Shown: positions 1-5,502 of the stretch, piece by piece
How the letters are laid out: each line of letters starts with the position of its first letter
How positions within the stretch are numbered: position 1 is the stretch's first letter
From: an uncultured Bacillaceae bacterium
GTDB taxonomy: Bacteria; Bacillota; Bacilli; Bacillales; Cytobacillaceae
Length of the DNA: 5,936 bases
Direction: 5' to 3'
Assembly (NCBI GenBank): GCA_937995745.1
Contig: CALKIU010000046.1
Span: 1 to 5,936 of the forward strand
Notes under the pieces: model-generated
Told to the model about the DNA's origin: nothing
Seen by the model: the letters and a program-made list of their open reading frames with translations, nothing else
Database searches by the model: none
Position numbers and translations under genes: made by a program

Positions 1-87
1 CCAAATGCCAAGCAAGGGTGGCGGATTCGTTGTAAGCTCAAACTATTGAAATTCAGGGGTTGTCTAAAATTTTATAGGACACTTTAG
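1..87 (+). other. Possible insertion-sequence edge or tail of an upstream gene
   Basis: Frame 1 is open from the window edge to a TAG at 85-87 and gives 28 basic residues, rich in Lys and Arg. Positions 61-81 form an imperfect inverted repeat, with left arm TGTCTA and right arm TAGGACA around an A/T centre. A terminal, GG-flanked TGTC...GGACA element at the end of a basic reading frame is what a transposase C-terminus running into an IS terminal repeat can look like. I cannot name a family, no second end is visible, and the fragment is too short to exclude chance or the tail of an ordinary gene. Confidence 0.2.
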
Positions 88-113
88 CACTGTCTACTTA
101 AGTAATACAATAG

Positions 114-525
114 CACCGGACTGAGGACAAACCGAATTGGTGTTCCGCCTATTTTGTCTTCAGACTGGTACTCTGCGGACAAAACCAGTTGTTTTTTAGT
201 GGTTTTGTCCTCAGAACACCGAACTGAGGACAAACCGTCCCTGTATCCCATCGATTTTGTCTTCAGACTGGTACTCTACGGACAAAACCAGTTGTTTTTC
301 AGTGGTTTTGTCCTCAGAACACCGGACTGAGGACAAACCGTCCCCGTATTCCATCGATTTTGTCTTCAGACTGGTACTCTACGGACAAAACCAGTTGTTT
401 TTCAGTGGTTTTGTCCTCAGAACACCGGACTGAGGACAAACCGTCCCCGTATTCCATCGATTTTGTCTTCAGATTGCCACTCTGCGGACAAAACGGATCA
501 ATTTTCCATCGCTTTTGTCTTAAAA
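114..525. repeat. Four tandem 103-bp repeats, each a dimer of ~51-bp palindromic monomers
   Basis: The units start at 114, 217, 320 and 423, exactly 103 bp apart. The second and third units are almost identical; the first and fourth differ more. Each unit contains two related 34-bp cores that start with GGACAAA and end with TTTGTC. Core starts are 125, 177, 228, 280, 331, 383, 434 and 486, so spacing alternates between 52 and 51 bp (the last step is 52). The two monomer types differ in their central ~16 bp and in the 17-18 bp linkers. The B cores have perfect 10-bp arms (GGACAAAACC / GGTTTTGTCC). A longer hairpin can form across the linker: GGTTTTGTCCTCAG pairs with CTGAGGACAAACC around a 9-nt loop. 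The last core (486-519) is closer to type A than type B. A reading frame overlaps the array from a TTG at 360 to 727, but it has no ribosome binding site and repeat-derived sequence, so I do not call it a gene. Confidence 0.95.
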
Positions 526-660
526 CACAATGGTTTTTGACGGCTCCTTTTCGTTGGGGATTTTCATATATTCATTACATTTCTAATGAGATTGTATTTC
601 TAACATCTCATACGAAAGAAATATTTAGAAGTAGCAAGGGATTGTTCGGACGAACAAAGG
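520..660. other. Intergenic stretch between repeat array and orphan repeat
   Basis: This AT-rich stretch has no reading frame with a credible start signal. Two small inverted repeats are visible: TGAGAT at 587-592 with ATCTCA at 605-610, and TTGTTCG at 642-648 with CGAACAA at 651-657. The second is a compact 16-bp palindrome-like site and could be an operator, but no matching promoter is evident beside it. Confidence 0.5.
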
Positions 661-694
661 CGACAAAATCCTGGTTGCCGGAGGCGGTTTGTCC
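661..694. repeat. Orphan degenerate copy of the 34-bp repeat core
   Basis: The segment begins CGACAAAATCC and ends GGTTTGTCC. It is exactly 34 bp from first to last base, the same length as every core in the 114-525 array. The ends match the array core with few changes while the centre has diverged. It lies about 140 bp beyond the last array copy and 44 bp before the FNR-like box of the ATPase gene. Confidence 0.6.
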
Positions 695-737
695 AGATGT
701 CCATGCGGCCCCTAAAAATTTTTAAAGATCTCCCTTT

Positions 738-780
738 CTTGATCCCGGTCAAGTTTTTATATTCCCGTTTCCTGTAAGAT
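738..780 (+). promoter_or_regulatory. CRP/FNR-type class II promoter of the metal ATPase gene
   Basis: The 16-bp palindrome CTTGATCCCGGTCAAG at 738-753 contains TTGAT-N4-GTCAA, one base from the FNR consensus TTGAT-N4-ATCAA. A -10 hexamer TAAGAT lies at 775-780, 22 bp after the 14-bp core. Taking that hexamer as -12 to -7, transcription would start at 787 and the box is centred at -41.5, the standard activating position for class II CRP/FNR promoters. No good -35 hexamer is present, as expected if the activator is required. A TAAAAATTTTTA palindrome at 713-724 (-74 to -63) could act as an UP-like element. B. subtilis Fnr itself is known to use a different site (TGTGA-N6-TCACA), so the regulator is probably another family member. 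Confidence 0.75.
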
Positions 781-808
781 GGAGCCAGAAGGAACAGAAA
801 AGAAACAC

Positions 809-815
809 AAGGAGG
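809..815 (+). promoter_or_regulatory. Ribosome binding site that fixes the ATPase start
   Basis: A perfect AAGGAGG lies 8 nt before the ATG at 824. An in-frame ATG at 779 is upstream of the predicted transcription start (787) and has no comparable site, so 824 is the better start. Confidence 0.85.
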
Positions 816-823
816 GAAACGGG

Positions 824-2737
824 ATGGGAAAAATGATGGCCCATAAAAATCATATCACCTGGCTGTCCGGTCTCTTGCTTAGCGCCGCTCTAATCGCTTG
901 GGCGGCCGCTCAACCGCTTTGGAAGGACGGCTTTCTCATTGCCGCCACCGTCTTGGCGGGAACGCCGATCCTCATCAAAGCGATTCAAGCCGTCCGCCTG
1001 AGAACGTTCAGCATCGAGCTGCTTGTCTCCATTGCCGTCATCGGCGCGCTATTCATCGGCGAATACGTGGAATCGGCCGTCGTCACGTTCTTATTTATGT
1101 TTGGGGATTACCTCGAAGCGCGTACTTTGCAAAAAACCCGCTCGTCCATCAAAGAACTGATCGACATGGCCCCGCAGGAAGCGATTGTCCTCCGCCCTGA
1201 CGGCAGCCGGGAAACGATCGACGCGGACGAGGTGGAGGTGGGCGATCGCGTAGTGGTATTGCCGGGCGGAAAAATTCCCGTCGACGGCAGAATTGTCAAA
1301 GGGCGGGCTTCCATTAATGAAGCGACCATCACCGGCGAATCGGTGCCGGTCGTCAAGGAAGAAAACGATCCGGTGTACAGCGGCTCGATTCTCGATACAG
1401 GCTACATTGAGTTGATTGCCGAAAAAGTCGGCGACGACACGACGTTTGCCAAAATCATCGAACTCGTCGAAGAAGCCCAGGACGCAAAATCGAAAACGGA
1501 ACGGTTCCTCGACCGTTTTGCCAACTACTACACACCCGGCATCGTCCTTTTGGCGGCACTCGTTTTTATCATCACCCGCGATTTGCATCTGGCCATCACC
1601 TTCCTCGTCATCGCCTGCCCGGGCGCCCTCGTCATCGGCGCGCCGGTGTCCAATGTGGCGGGCATCGGGAACGGCGCCAAGCACGGGGTGTTGATTAAAG
1701 GCGGTGAAATCATGGAACGCCTGGCCAAAGTGGACACGCTCGTTTTTGATAAAACCGGCACATTGACGAAGGGCAAACCGGAAGTCACCGATATTCACCT
1801 GTTGGGAAACATGGCCGCAGAACAAATTCTTGCCCTCGTCGCCAAGGCGGAAACCGTCTCCGAGCACCCGCTCGGGCAAACGATTGTCAAAGAAGCCGAA
1901 TCGAAAGGAATGGATTTAAACAACTATCATTTGTCCGCAGGGGAAGCCATCAAGGGACACGGCATTACGGCAACCGTGGACGGCCATACCATTGCCGCCG
2001 GCAACCGGAAGTTGATGAAGCGGGAAGGCATCGCCATTGACAAAAAAGCCGCCGCTTATGCGGTCGAGCGGGAAAAACTGGGCAATACCGCCGTTTTTGT
2101 GGCTGTCGACGGAACACTTTCCGCCATCATTTCCATTGCCGACCAAATCCGCGGCGATGCGAAAGCGGCCCTGGAAGATATGAGGGCCAATGGCGTAAAA
2201 AGAATTGTCATGTTAACGGGAGACAACCGCCACACGGCAGAAGCCGTTGCCCGGCAGCTCGGCATCGACGAATTCCATGCCGAACTCCTGCCCAATGAAA
2301 AAGTGGACCATGTAAAGAGGCTGAAAGAACAAGGCGCCGTTGTCGCCATGGCCGGCGACGGGGTAAATGACGCTCCCGCCATCGCCGCCGCCGATATCGG
2401 TCTTGCCATGGGCGAAGGGGGAACGGATGTCTCCATGGAGACGGCCGATGTGGTCCTCATGGCCGACAAACTGTCCCAATACGCCCACGCCTACAGCCTG
2501 GCAAAAAGCACGATTCGCAACATGAGACAAAATATCGCCATCGCCCTCGTGGTTGTCGCCATCTTGCTCATCGGCGTCCTCGGCGGGCAAGTGAACCTGG
2601 CGATCGGCATGTTTGTCCACGAAGGCAGCGTGCTTCTCGTCATTTTAAACGGCATGCGCCTCCTCGGCTTTCAATCAAAAGCCGCCACAATCGGCGAACC
2701 GCCGCAAAAACCAGTAGAAAAGAAAATGGCCGCCTAA
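824..2737 (+). CDS. P1B-type heavy-metal-transporting ATPase, CPG variant, no N-terminal HMA domain
   Basis: This is a 637-residue inner-membrane pump that couples ATP hydrolysis to movement of a transition metal. All core P-type motifs are present: TGES at 170-173 (actuator domain), phosphorylated D309 in DKTGT, HP at 348-349 (the P1B nucleotide-domain mark), TGDN at 465-468 and GDGVND at 511-516. About eight membrane helices are visible: roughly 12-29, 35-57, 62-77, 79-97, 238-255, 257-275, 571-590 and 592-613. The ion-site motif in the sixth helix is C265-P266-G267, not the CPC, SPC, TPC or CPH of the well-known subclasses. The last helix carries HEGSV (599-603) followed by N609 and R612, which resembles the HEGGT-type signature of P1B-4 (Co/Zn/Fe) ATPases rather than ZntA or CopA. 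There is no CxxC domain at the N-terminus; a separate HMA protein is encoded next. Metal specificity and direction cannot be read from the sequence; efflux of Zn, Co, Fe or Cd is more likely than copper. The family call is very secure; the subclass is open. Confidence 0.95.
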   Translation: MGKMMAHKNHITWLSGLLLSAALIAWAAAQPLWKDGFLIAATVLAGTPILIKAIQAVRLRTFSIELLVSIAVIGALFIGEYVESAVVTFLFMFGDYLEARTLQKTRSSIKELIDMAPQEAIVLRPDGSRETIDADEVEVGDRVVVLPGGKIPVDGRIVKGRASINEATITGESVPVVKEENDPVYSGSILDTGYIELIAEKVGDDTTFAKIIELVEEAQDAKSKTERFLDRFANYYTPGIVLLAALVFIITRDLHLAITFLVIACPGALVIGAPVSNVAGIGNGAKHGVLIKGGEIMERLAKVDTLVFDKTGTLTKGKPEVTDIHLLGNMAAEQILALVAKAETVSEHPLGQTIVKEAESKGMDLNNYHLSAGEAIKGHGITATVDGHTIAAGNRKLMKREGIAIDKKAAAYAVEREKLGNTAVFVAVDGTLSAIISIADQIRGDAKAALEDMRANGVKRIVMLTGDNRHTAEAVARQLGIDEFHAELLPNEKVDHVKRLKEQGAVVAMAGDGVNDAPAIAAADIGLAMGEGGTDVSMETADVVLMADKLSQYAHAYSLAKSTIRNMRQNIAIALVVVAILLIGVLGGQVNLAIGMFVHEGSVLLVILNGMRLLGFQSKAATIGEPPQKPVEKKMAA

Positions 2738-2746
2738 ATGAAGCAA

Positions 2747-2789
2747 CTTGATCACGGTCAAGGAAATCCGCCCGGCCCGGCGATACAAT
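2747..2789 (+). promoter_or_regulatory. CRP/FNR-type class II promoter of the HMA gene
   Basis: The palindrome CTTGATCACGGTCAAG at 2747-2762 differs from the one before the ATPase gene at a single base of 16. It starts only 9 bases after the ATPase stop codon. A -10 hexamer TACAAT lies at 2784-2789, again 22 bp after the 14-bp core, which puts the box at -41.5 from a predicted start at 2796. No -35 hexamer is evident. The HMA gene therefore probably has its own activated promoter besides possible read-through from the ATPase gene. Confidence 0.75.
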
Positions 2790-2819
2790 GAACTTACATC
2801 ACACAGGGAGGAATCAAAT

Positions 2820-3041
2820 ATGCAAAAAGCCGTACTGCAATTGGAAACACTGACGTGTCCGACGTGCAAGAAAAAAATCGAAGGCGCCCTCGACAAGATG
2901 GACGGGGTGGAAAAAGCAAAAGTCTTATTCAACGCCAGCAAAGCGAAAGTCGATTTTGACGAAACAAAAGTTTCCTTGGACGACCTGCGGGCAACGATTG
3001 AAAAACTCGGCTATGAAGTATTGAAAGTCAATACGAACTGA
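2820..3041 (+). CDS. HMA-domain metallochaperone-like protein
   Basis: This is a 73-residue soluble protein consisting of one heavy-metal-associated (HMA, ferredoxin-fold) domain. The metal-binding loop is LTCPTC with C13 and C16, so the CxxC pair is intact while the usual Met of MxCxxC is Leu. The rest follows the family: the helix after the loop, a GV turn, an AKV-type strand, a DFDETKV strand/turn, and a closing EKLGYEV segment. AGGGAGG at 2805-2811 is 8 nt before the ATG, which supports this start over the longer reading frame beginning at 2748 inside the FNR-like box. Its position right after an ATPase that lacks an HMA domain suggests that it delivers metal to that pump or senses it in trans; this is inference. 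It resembles CopZ in fold, but copper specificity is not shown. Confidence 0.92.
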   Translation: MQKAVLQLETLTCPTCKKKIEGALDKMDGVEKAKVLFNASKAKVDFDETKVSLDDLRATIEKLGYEVLKVNTN

Positions 3042-3072
3042 AGCGGACAATTAAAAGCAAAAACGAACGGAA

Positions 3073-3114
3073 CCGGGGGCGGCGGAAACAAAGAGCGCGT
3101 TTCCCCTTCCCCGG
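3073..3114 (+). other. Long intergenic hairpin without U-tract
   Basis: GGAAAC (3084-3089) pairs with GTTTCC (3099-3104) around a 9-nt loop, and the stem continues through an internal loop into a GC-rich outer part (CCGGGG with CCCCGG). It lies between the HMA and hemerythrin-like genes. The bases after it (CAAGACAATCC) are not a U-tract, so it is not an ordinary intrinsic terminator. An mRNA processing or stabilising element that sets differential expression is possible. Confidence 0.5.
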
Positions 3115-3147
3115 CAAGACAATCCACAAACAGCGGGAGGTTTACTC

Positions 3148-3645
3148 ATGACACAAAGCTCTTTTGAACACACGGCCCAATTATCCACGGAAGACCTCAT
3201 CTTTCATATTTATGAACAACATCACCGGCAGGAACGGGAATGGGCCGAAGAACTGTCCGTCCTCGCGAACCGCGTCCTGCTCGCCCACTATGCCCACGGC
3301 AAGGAAACGGTGCTCATGCTCCACCGCAATATCAGCCTGCTGAAAATGGAACTGGAAGCCTTGTTTGCCAAAGAAGAAAAAGAACTGTTCCGTCTTTTGC
3401 GAAAAGGGGCCAACGGCCCGGATGAGCAGAACATCATCCGGAAGCACATTCTTGCCCGAAAAGAAGATCAAGAGAGGATTCAACGAATGTTTGCGGAAAC
3501 CTCGGAAAAAACGGACGGGTTTACGCCTCCGCCGTTTGCGTGCGCAACGATGGCGGCTATGTACGAAAAGCTCGGGCGGCTGGCTGACGATTTTTCCCAA
3601 CATACGGCTTTGGAAAATGACGTGTTGTACGCCCGGTTTCAGTGA
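3148..3645 (+). CDS. Hemerythrin-like protein related to the RIC/ScdA/YtfE C-terminal domain
   Basis: This is a 165-residue, probably cytoplasmic, mainly helical protein. Family members hold a non-haem di-iron centre in a four-helix bundle and help repair iron-sulfur or di-iron centres damaged by nitric oxide or peroxide. Aligned by eye with E. coli YtfE, it matches only the C-terminal part and lacks the N-terminal ScdA_N domain with its Cys pair (YtfE is about 220 residues). Typical segments are KEE (75-77), TPPPFAC (126-132), AMYEKL and the terminal DDFSQHTALENDVL (147-160). Of seven expected ligands, H26, H47, E76, H152 and E156 are in place. The position of YtfE H129 is L72, and that of H160 is E106 (or Q108, depending on the gap). 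A strong GGGAGG site precedes the ATG by 7 nt. It lies 106 bp after the HMA gene with no promoter recognised between, so it is probably co-transcribed. A standard iron-repair role is plausible but the altered ligands make it uncertain. Confidence 0.82.
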   Translation: MTQSSFEHTAQLSTEDLIFHIYEQHHRQEREWAEELSVLANRVLLAHYAHGKETVLMLHRNISLLKMELEALFAKEEKELFRLLRKGANGPDEQNIIRKHILARKEDQERIQRMFAETSEKTDGFTPPPFACATMAAMYEKLGRLADDFSQHTALENDVLYARFQ

Positions 3646-3704
3646 AGGGCGGGGACATGTTGCGGCGGGTTTTGCTCATATTTTGCCGAACCGGTGTCAT
3701 ACTT

Positions 3705-3731
3705 AAGAGAGGAAATGTTCCTCTCTTTTTT
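3705..3731 (+). terminator. Intrinsic terminator after the hemerythrin-like gene
   Basis: AAGAGAGGAA (3705-3714) and TTCCTCTCTT (3718-3727) form a perfect 10-bp stem with a 3-nt loop. The arm runs straight into four more T residues, so the transcript ends in a six-U run. It closes the ATPase-HMA-hemerythrin module 60 bp after the last stop codon and separates it from the MFS gene. Confidence 0.92.
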
Positions 3732-3760
3732 GTTGGCGAAAATGACGGGGATGTGCGTAT

Positions 3761-4999
3761 ATGGAAAAGGCTTTGGACAATGTGCGGGAAAATTGGCGCA
3801 GGAATACGGTGCTGTTTTTGAGCAGCCAGACGATTTCTTTGTTCGGGTCGTCGCTCGTCCAGTATGCGATGATGTGGTACATTACGCTGACGACCCAATC
3901 GGGTGTGATGATGACATGGTATATTTTGTGCGGGTTTATTCCGACGTTTTTGTTGTCGCCCGTGGCGGGGGTGTGGGCGGACCGTTATCAGCGGAAAATG
4001 CTCATGGTTTTGGCTGACGGTCTGATCGCTTTGGCGACGCTTGTGTTGGCAATTTTGTTTTCACTTGGTTTCAGGGAAATTTGGCTCTTTTTTGTCATGG
4101 CGGCGATTCGCGCCTTTGGAACGGGCATTCAGACGCCGGCTGTCGGGGCGATTTTGCCGCAGATTGTTCCGGAACACAGGCTGACGAGGGTGAACGGGCT
4201 CAACGGAAGCCTTCAGGCGCTGATCATGTTCATATCGCCGATGGTAAGCGCGGCTCTTCTTACACTGGCGTCCATGGAGAGCATCTTTTTTATCGATGTC
4301 GTGACGGCAGCGGCGGCGATTGCCGTTTTGCTGTTCTTTTTGCATATTCCCGCCCATGAGAAGGCGGCGGAAAAGCAAGGGGATGGCTATTTTGCCGATT
4401 TCCGGGAAGGGCTCAAATATATTCAGCATCATGCGTTTTTGAAGAAGTTTTTCTTTTATCTGGCGGTGTTCTTTTTCCTGATGGCGCCGGCCGCCTTTTT
4501 GACTCCGCTCCAGGTGACGCGCAGTTTTGGCGGCGATGTGTGGCGGCTGACGGCCATTGAAATTGCTTTTTCCGTCGGGATGATGGCCGGCGGGGGGCTC
4601 ATCGCTTCTTGGGGAGGTTATGAAAACAAGATGAAAACGATCGGGCTGGCCGGCATGGTGATGGGTCTTTGCACGCTGGCGCTCGGGACCGTGCCCTTCT
4701 TTTCGCTTTATCTGGCTTTCATGGCGCTGTTCGGGATCGCGATGCCCGTTATGAATACGACGGCGACGGTGCTGCTGCAGGAGAAAGTGGAGAGTTCTTA
4801 TTTGGGCAGGGTGTTCGGCATTATGGGGATGATTTCCACCTCGATGATGCCGATCGGAATGCTCGTTTTCGGCCCGATTGCCGATTGGATTCCGGTGGAA
4901 TGGCTGCTCATCGGCACCGGCATTTTGATTCTCACGCTGGCGTTTTTGCTGGGGCGGGACAAGGTTTTGATCAAAGCGGGAAGGCCCGTTTTGGAGTGA
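3761..4999 (+). CDS. MFS drug/macrolide-type efflux transporter (DHA3 / MFS_3 family)
   Basis: This is a 412-residue integral membrane protein with about twelve hydrophobic helices in two halves, the usual length for the family. These carriers use the proton gradient to export small molecules. The MFS motif A is seen as GVWADRYQRK at 70-79 between the second and third helices, and an analogous FGPIADW segment sits late in the C-terminal half. The PAVGAILPQIVPEHRLTRVNG stretch in the first half is typical of DHA3 proteins such as the Mef macrolide exporters. Substrate cannot be assigned. The ribosome binding site is weak (GGGG at 3747-3750, 10 nt before the ATG), and only a poor extended -10 (TGTCATACT, 3695-3703) is visible upstream. 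A terminator separates it from the preceding module, so it is likely an independent unit. Base use differs from the upstream genes: third positions favour G and T instead of C and A. Confidence 0.92.
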   Translation: MEKALDNVRENWRRNTVLFLSSQTISLFGSSLVQYAMMWYITLTTQSGVMMTWYILCGFIPTFLLSPVAGVWADRYQRKMLMVLADGLIALATLVLAILFSLGFREIWLFFVMAAIRAFGTGIQTPAVGAILPQIVPEHRLTRVNGLNGSLQALIMFISPMVSAALLTLASMESIFFIDVVTAAAAIAVLLFFLHIPAHEKAAEKQGDGYFADFREGLKYIQHHAFLKKFFFYLAVFFFLMAPAAFLTPLQVTRSFGGDVWRLTAIEIAFSVGMMAGGGLIASWGGYENKMKTIGLAGMVMGLCTLALGTVPFFSLYLAFMALFGIAMPVMNTTATVLLQEKVESSYLGRVFGIMGMISTSMMPIGMLVFGPIADWIPVEWLLIGTGILILTLAFLLGRDKVLIKAGRPVLE

Positions 5000-5057
5000 T
5001 TGGGTTTTTGCGGCGGTTTGTCAGGGTTCGGCTTTTATTATTTTCTTGCCAAAAAGG

Positions 5058-5086
5058 AACCTGCCCCGGGAAAAGACAGGCAGGTT
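5058..5086. terminator. First of two hairpins after the MFS gene, possibly minus-strand terminator
   Basis: AACCTGCC (5058-5065) pairs perfectly with GGCAGGTT (5079-5086). On the + strand it is followed by TAAA and would not terminate well. On the - strand the stem is followed by CCTTTTTGG, a short U-tract, so it may serve any transcript arriving from the right. No minus-strand gene was found to need it. Confidence 0.5.
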
Positions 5087-5090
5087 TAAA

Positions 5091-5118
5091 GGTGCGGAAA
5101 AGGGCGTCCGCACCTTTT
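5091..5118 (+). terminator. Intrinsic terminator of the MFS gene
   Basis: GGTGCGGA (5091-5098) and TCCGCACC (5107-5114) form a perfect 8-bp GC-rich stem with an 8-nt loop, followed directly by TTTT and further T/A-rich sequence. It lies 92 bp after the MFS stop codon. Confidence 0.85.
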
Positions 5119-5370
5119 CATATTGGATGAGTGTCCGACAGCAAGATTGCGTCTGAAGCGTGTTTGTGCTCCGAAAATCCCGCCGTCCCCGCGGCCCCTT
5201 TGGATTCATTCGTATATTTAGGAAGACTTCTATTCTGCCCGGCTCCGCGTCGCTTTCATTAAACGTTTGTTGAAAAAGCGGCCAACAGTCCCGAGTGTTT
5301 GACGGGAACGGGCGATAGAGAAATGAACGGATTGTCAAGTTGTCTGAAACAAGCGCATGCAGTAAAGGGA
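5119..5370. other. Intergenic stretch with no recognisable gene
   Basis: About 250 bases hold no reading frame with a credible start signal on either strand. The one minus-strand frame here (5021-5338) runs straight through both terminators and has no family features. Only a short hairpin (CCCG and CGGG near 5290-5306) is visible. A degraded gene or an unannotated small RNA cannot be excluded. Confidence 0.5.
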
Positions 5371-5410
5371 GGGCGATTATACCGTTAATTTTCGAATTTA
5401 TTATAATATT
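5371..5410 (+). promoter_or_regulatory. AT-rich promoter-like region before the small membrane protein gene
   Basis: A perfect TATAAT lies at 5402-5407 in a locally AT-rich stretch. No good -35 hexamer sits at 16-18 bp; the best (TTATAC, 5377-5382) is 19 bp away. The predicted leader to the gene would be about 90 nt. It contains an extra GGAGG at 5433-5437 with no start codon after it. Confidence 0.5.
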
Positions 5411-5502
5411 CTGTTAAAAATAGCAGGATTTTGGAGGTTTGCTATAGAAATACATATAGTTGGAAAAACGGACAGTTTGTTAAATAAGGGAGTTTGTTGC
5501 CT

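Noticed and set aside
114..525. CRISPR array
   Set aside because: The sequences between cores are themselves repeated every 103 bp rather than unique, and no cas gene is present.
360..727. Reading frame of about 120 codons overlapping the repeats
   Set aside because: It begins with TTG inside the array, has no ribosome binding site, is largely repeat-derived and shows no family features.
779..823. Longer N-terminus of the ATPase from the ATG at 779
   Set aside because: It lies before the predicted transcription start and lacks a ribosome binding site, while the ATG at 824 has a perfect one.
1091..1879. Long minus-strand frame opposite the ATPase gene
   Set aside because: It is a shadow of the codon pattern of the ATPase gene, with no start signal and no recognisable protein features.
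2748..2819. Longer N-terminus of the HMA protein
   Set aside because: It would start inside the FNR-like box and upstream of the predicted transcription start; the ATG at 2820 has a strong ribosome binding site.
3695..3703. Extended -10 promoter of the MFS gene
   Set aside because: TGTCATACT is a weak match with no convincing -35, and it would start transcription inside the terminator hairpin; kept only as a remark.
5433..5437. GGAGG as the ribosome binding site of a leader peptide
   Set aside because: No ATG, GTG or TTG follows at a usable distance.
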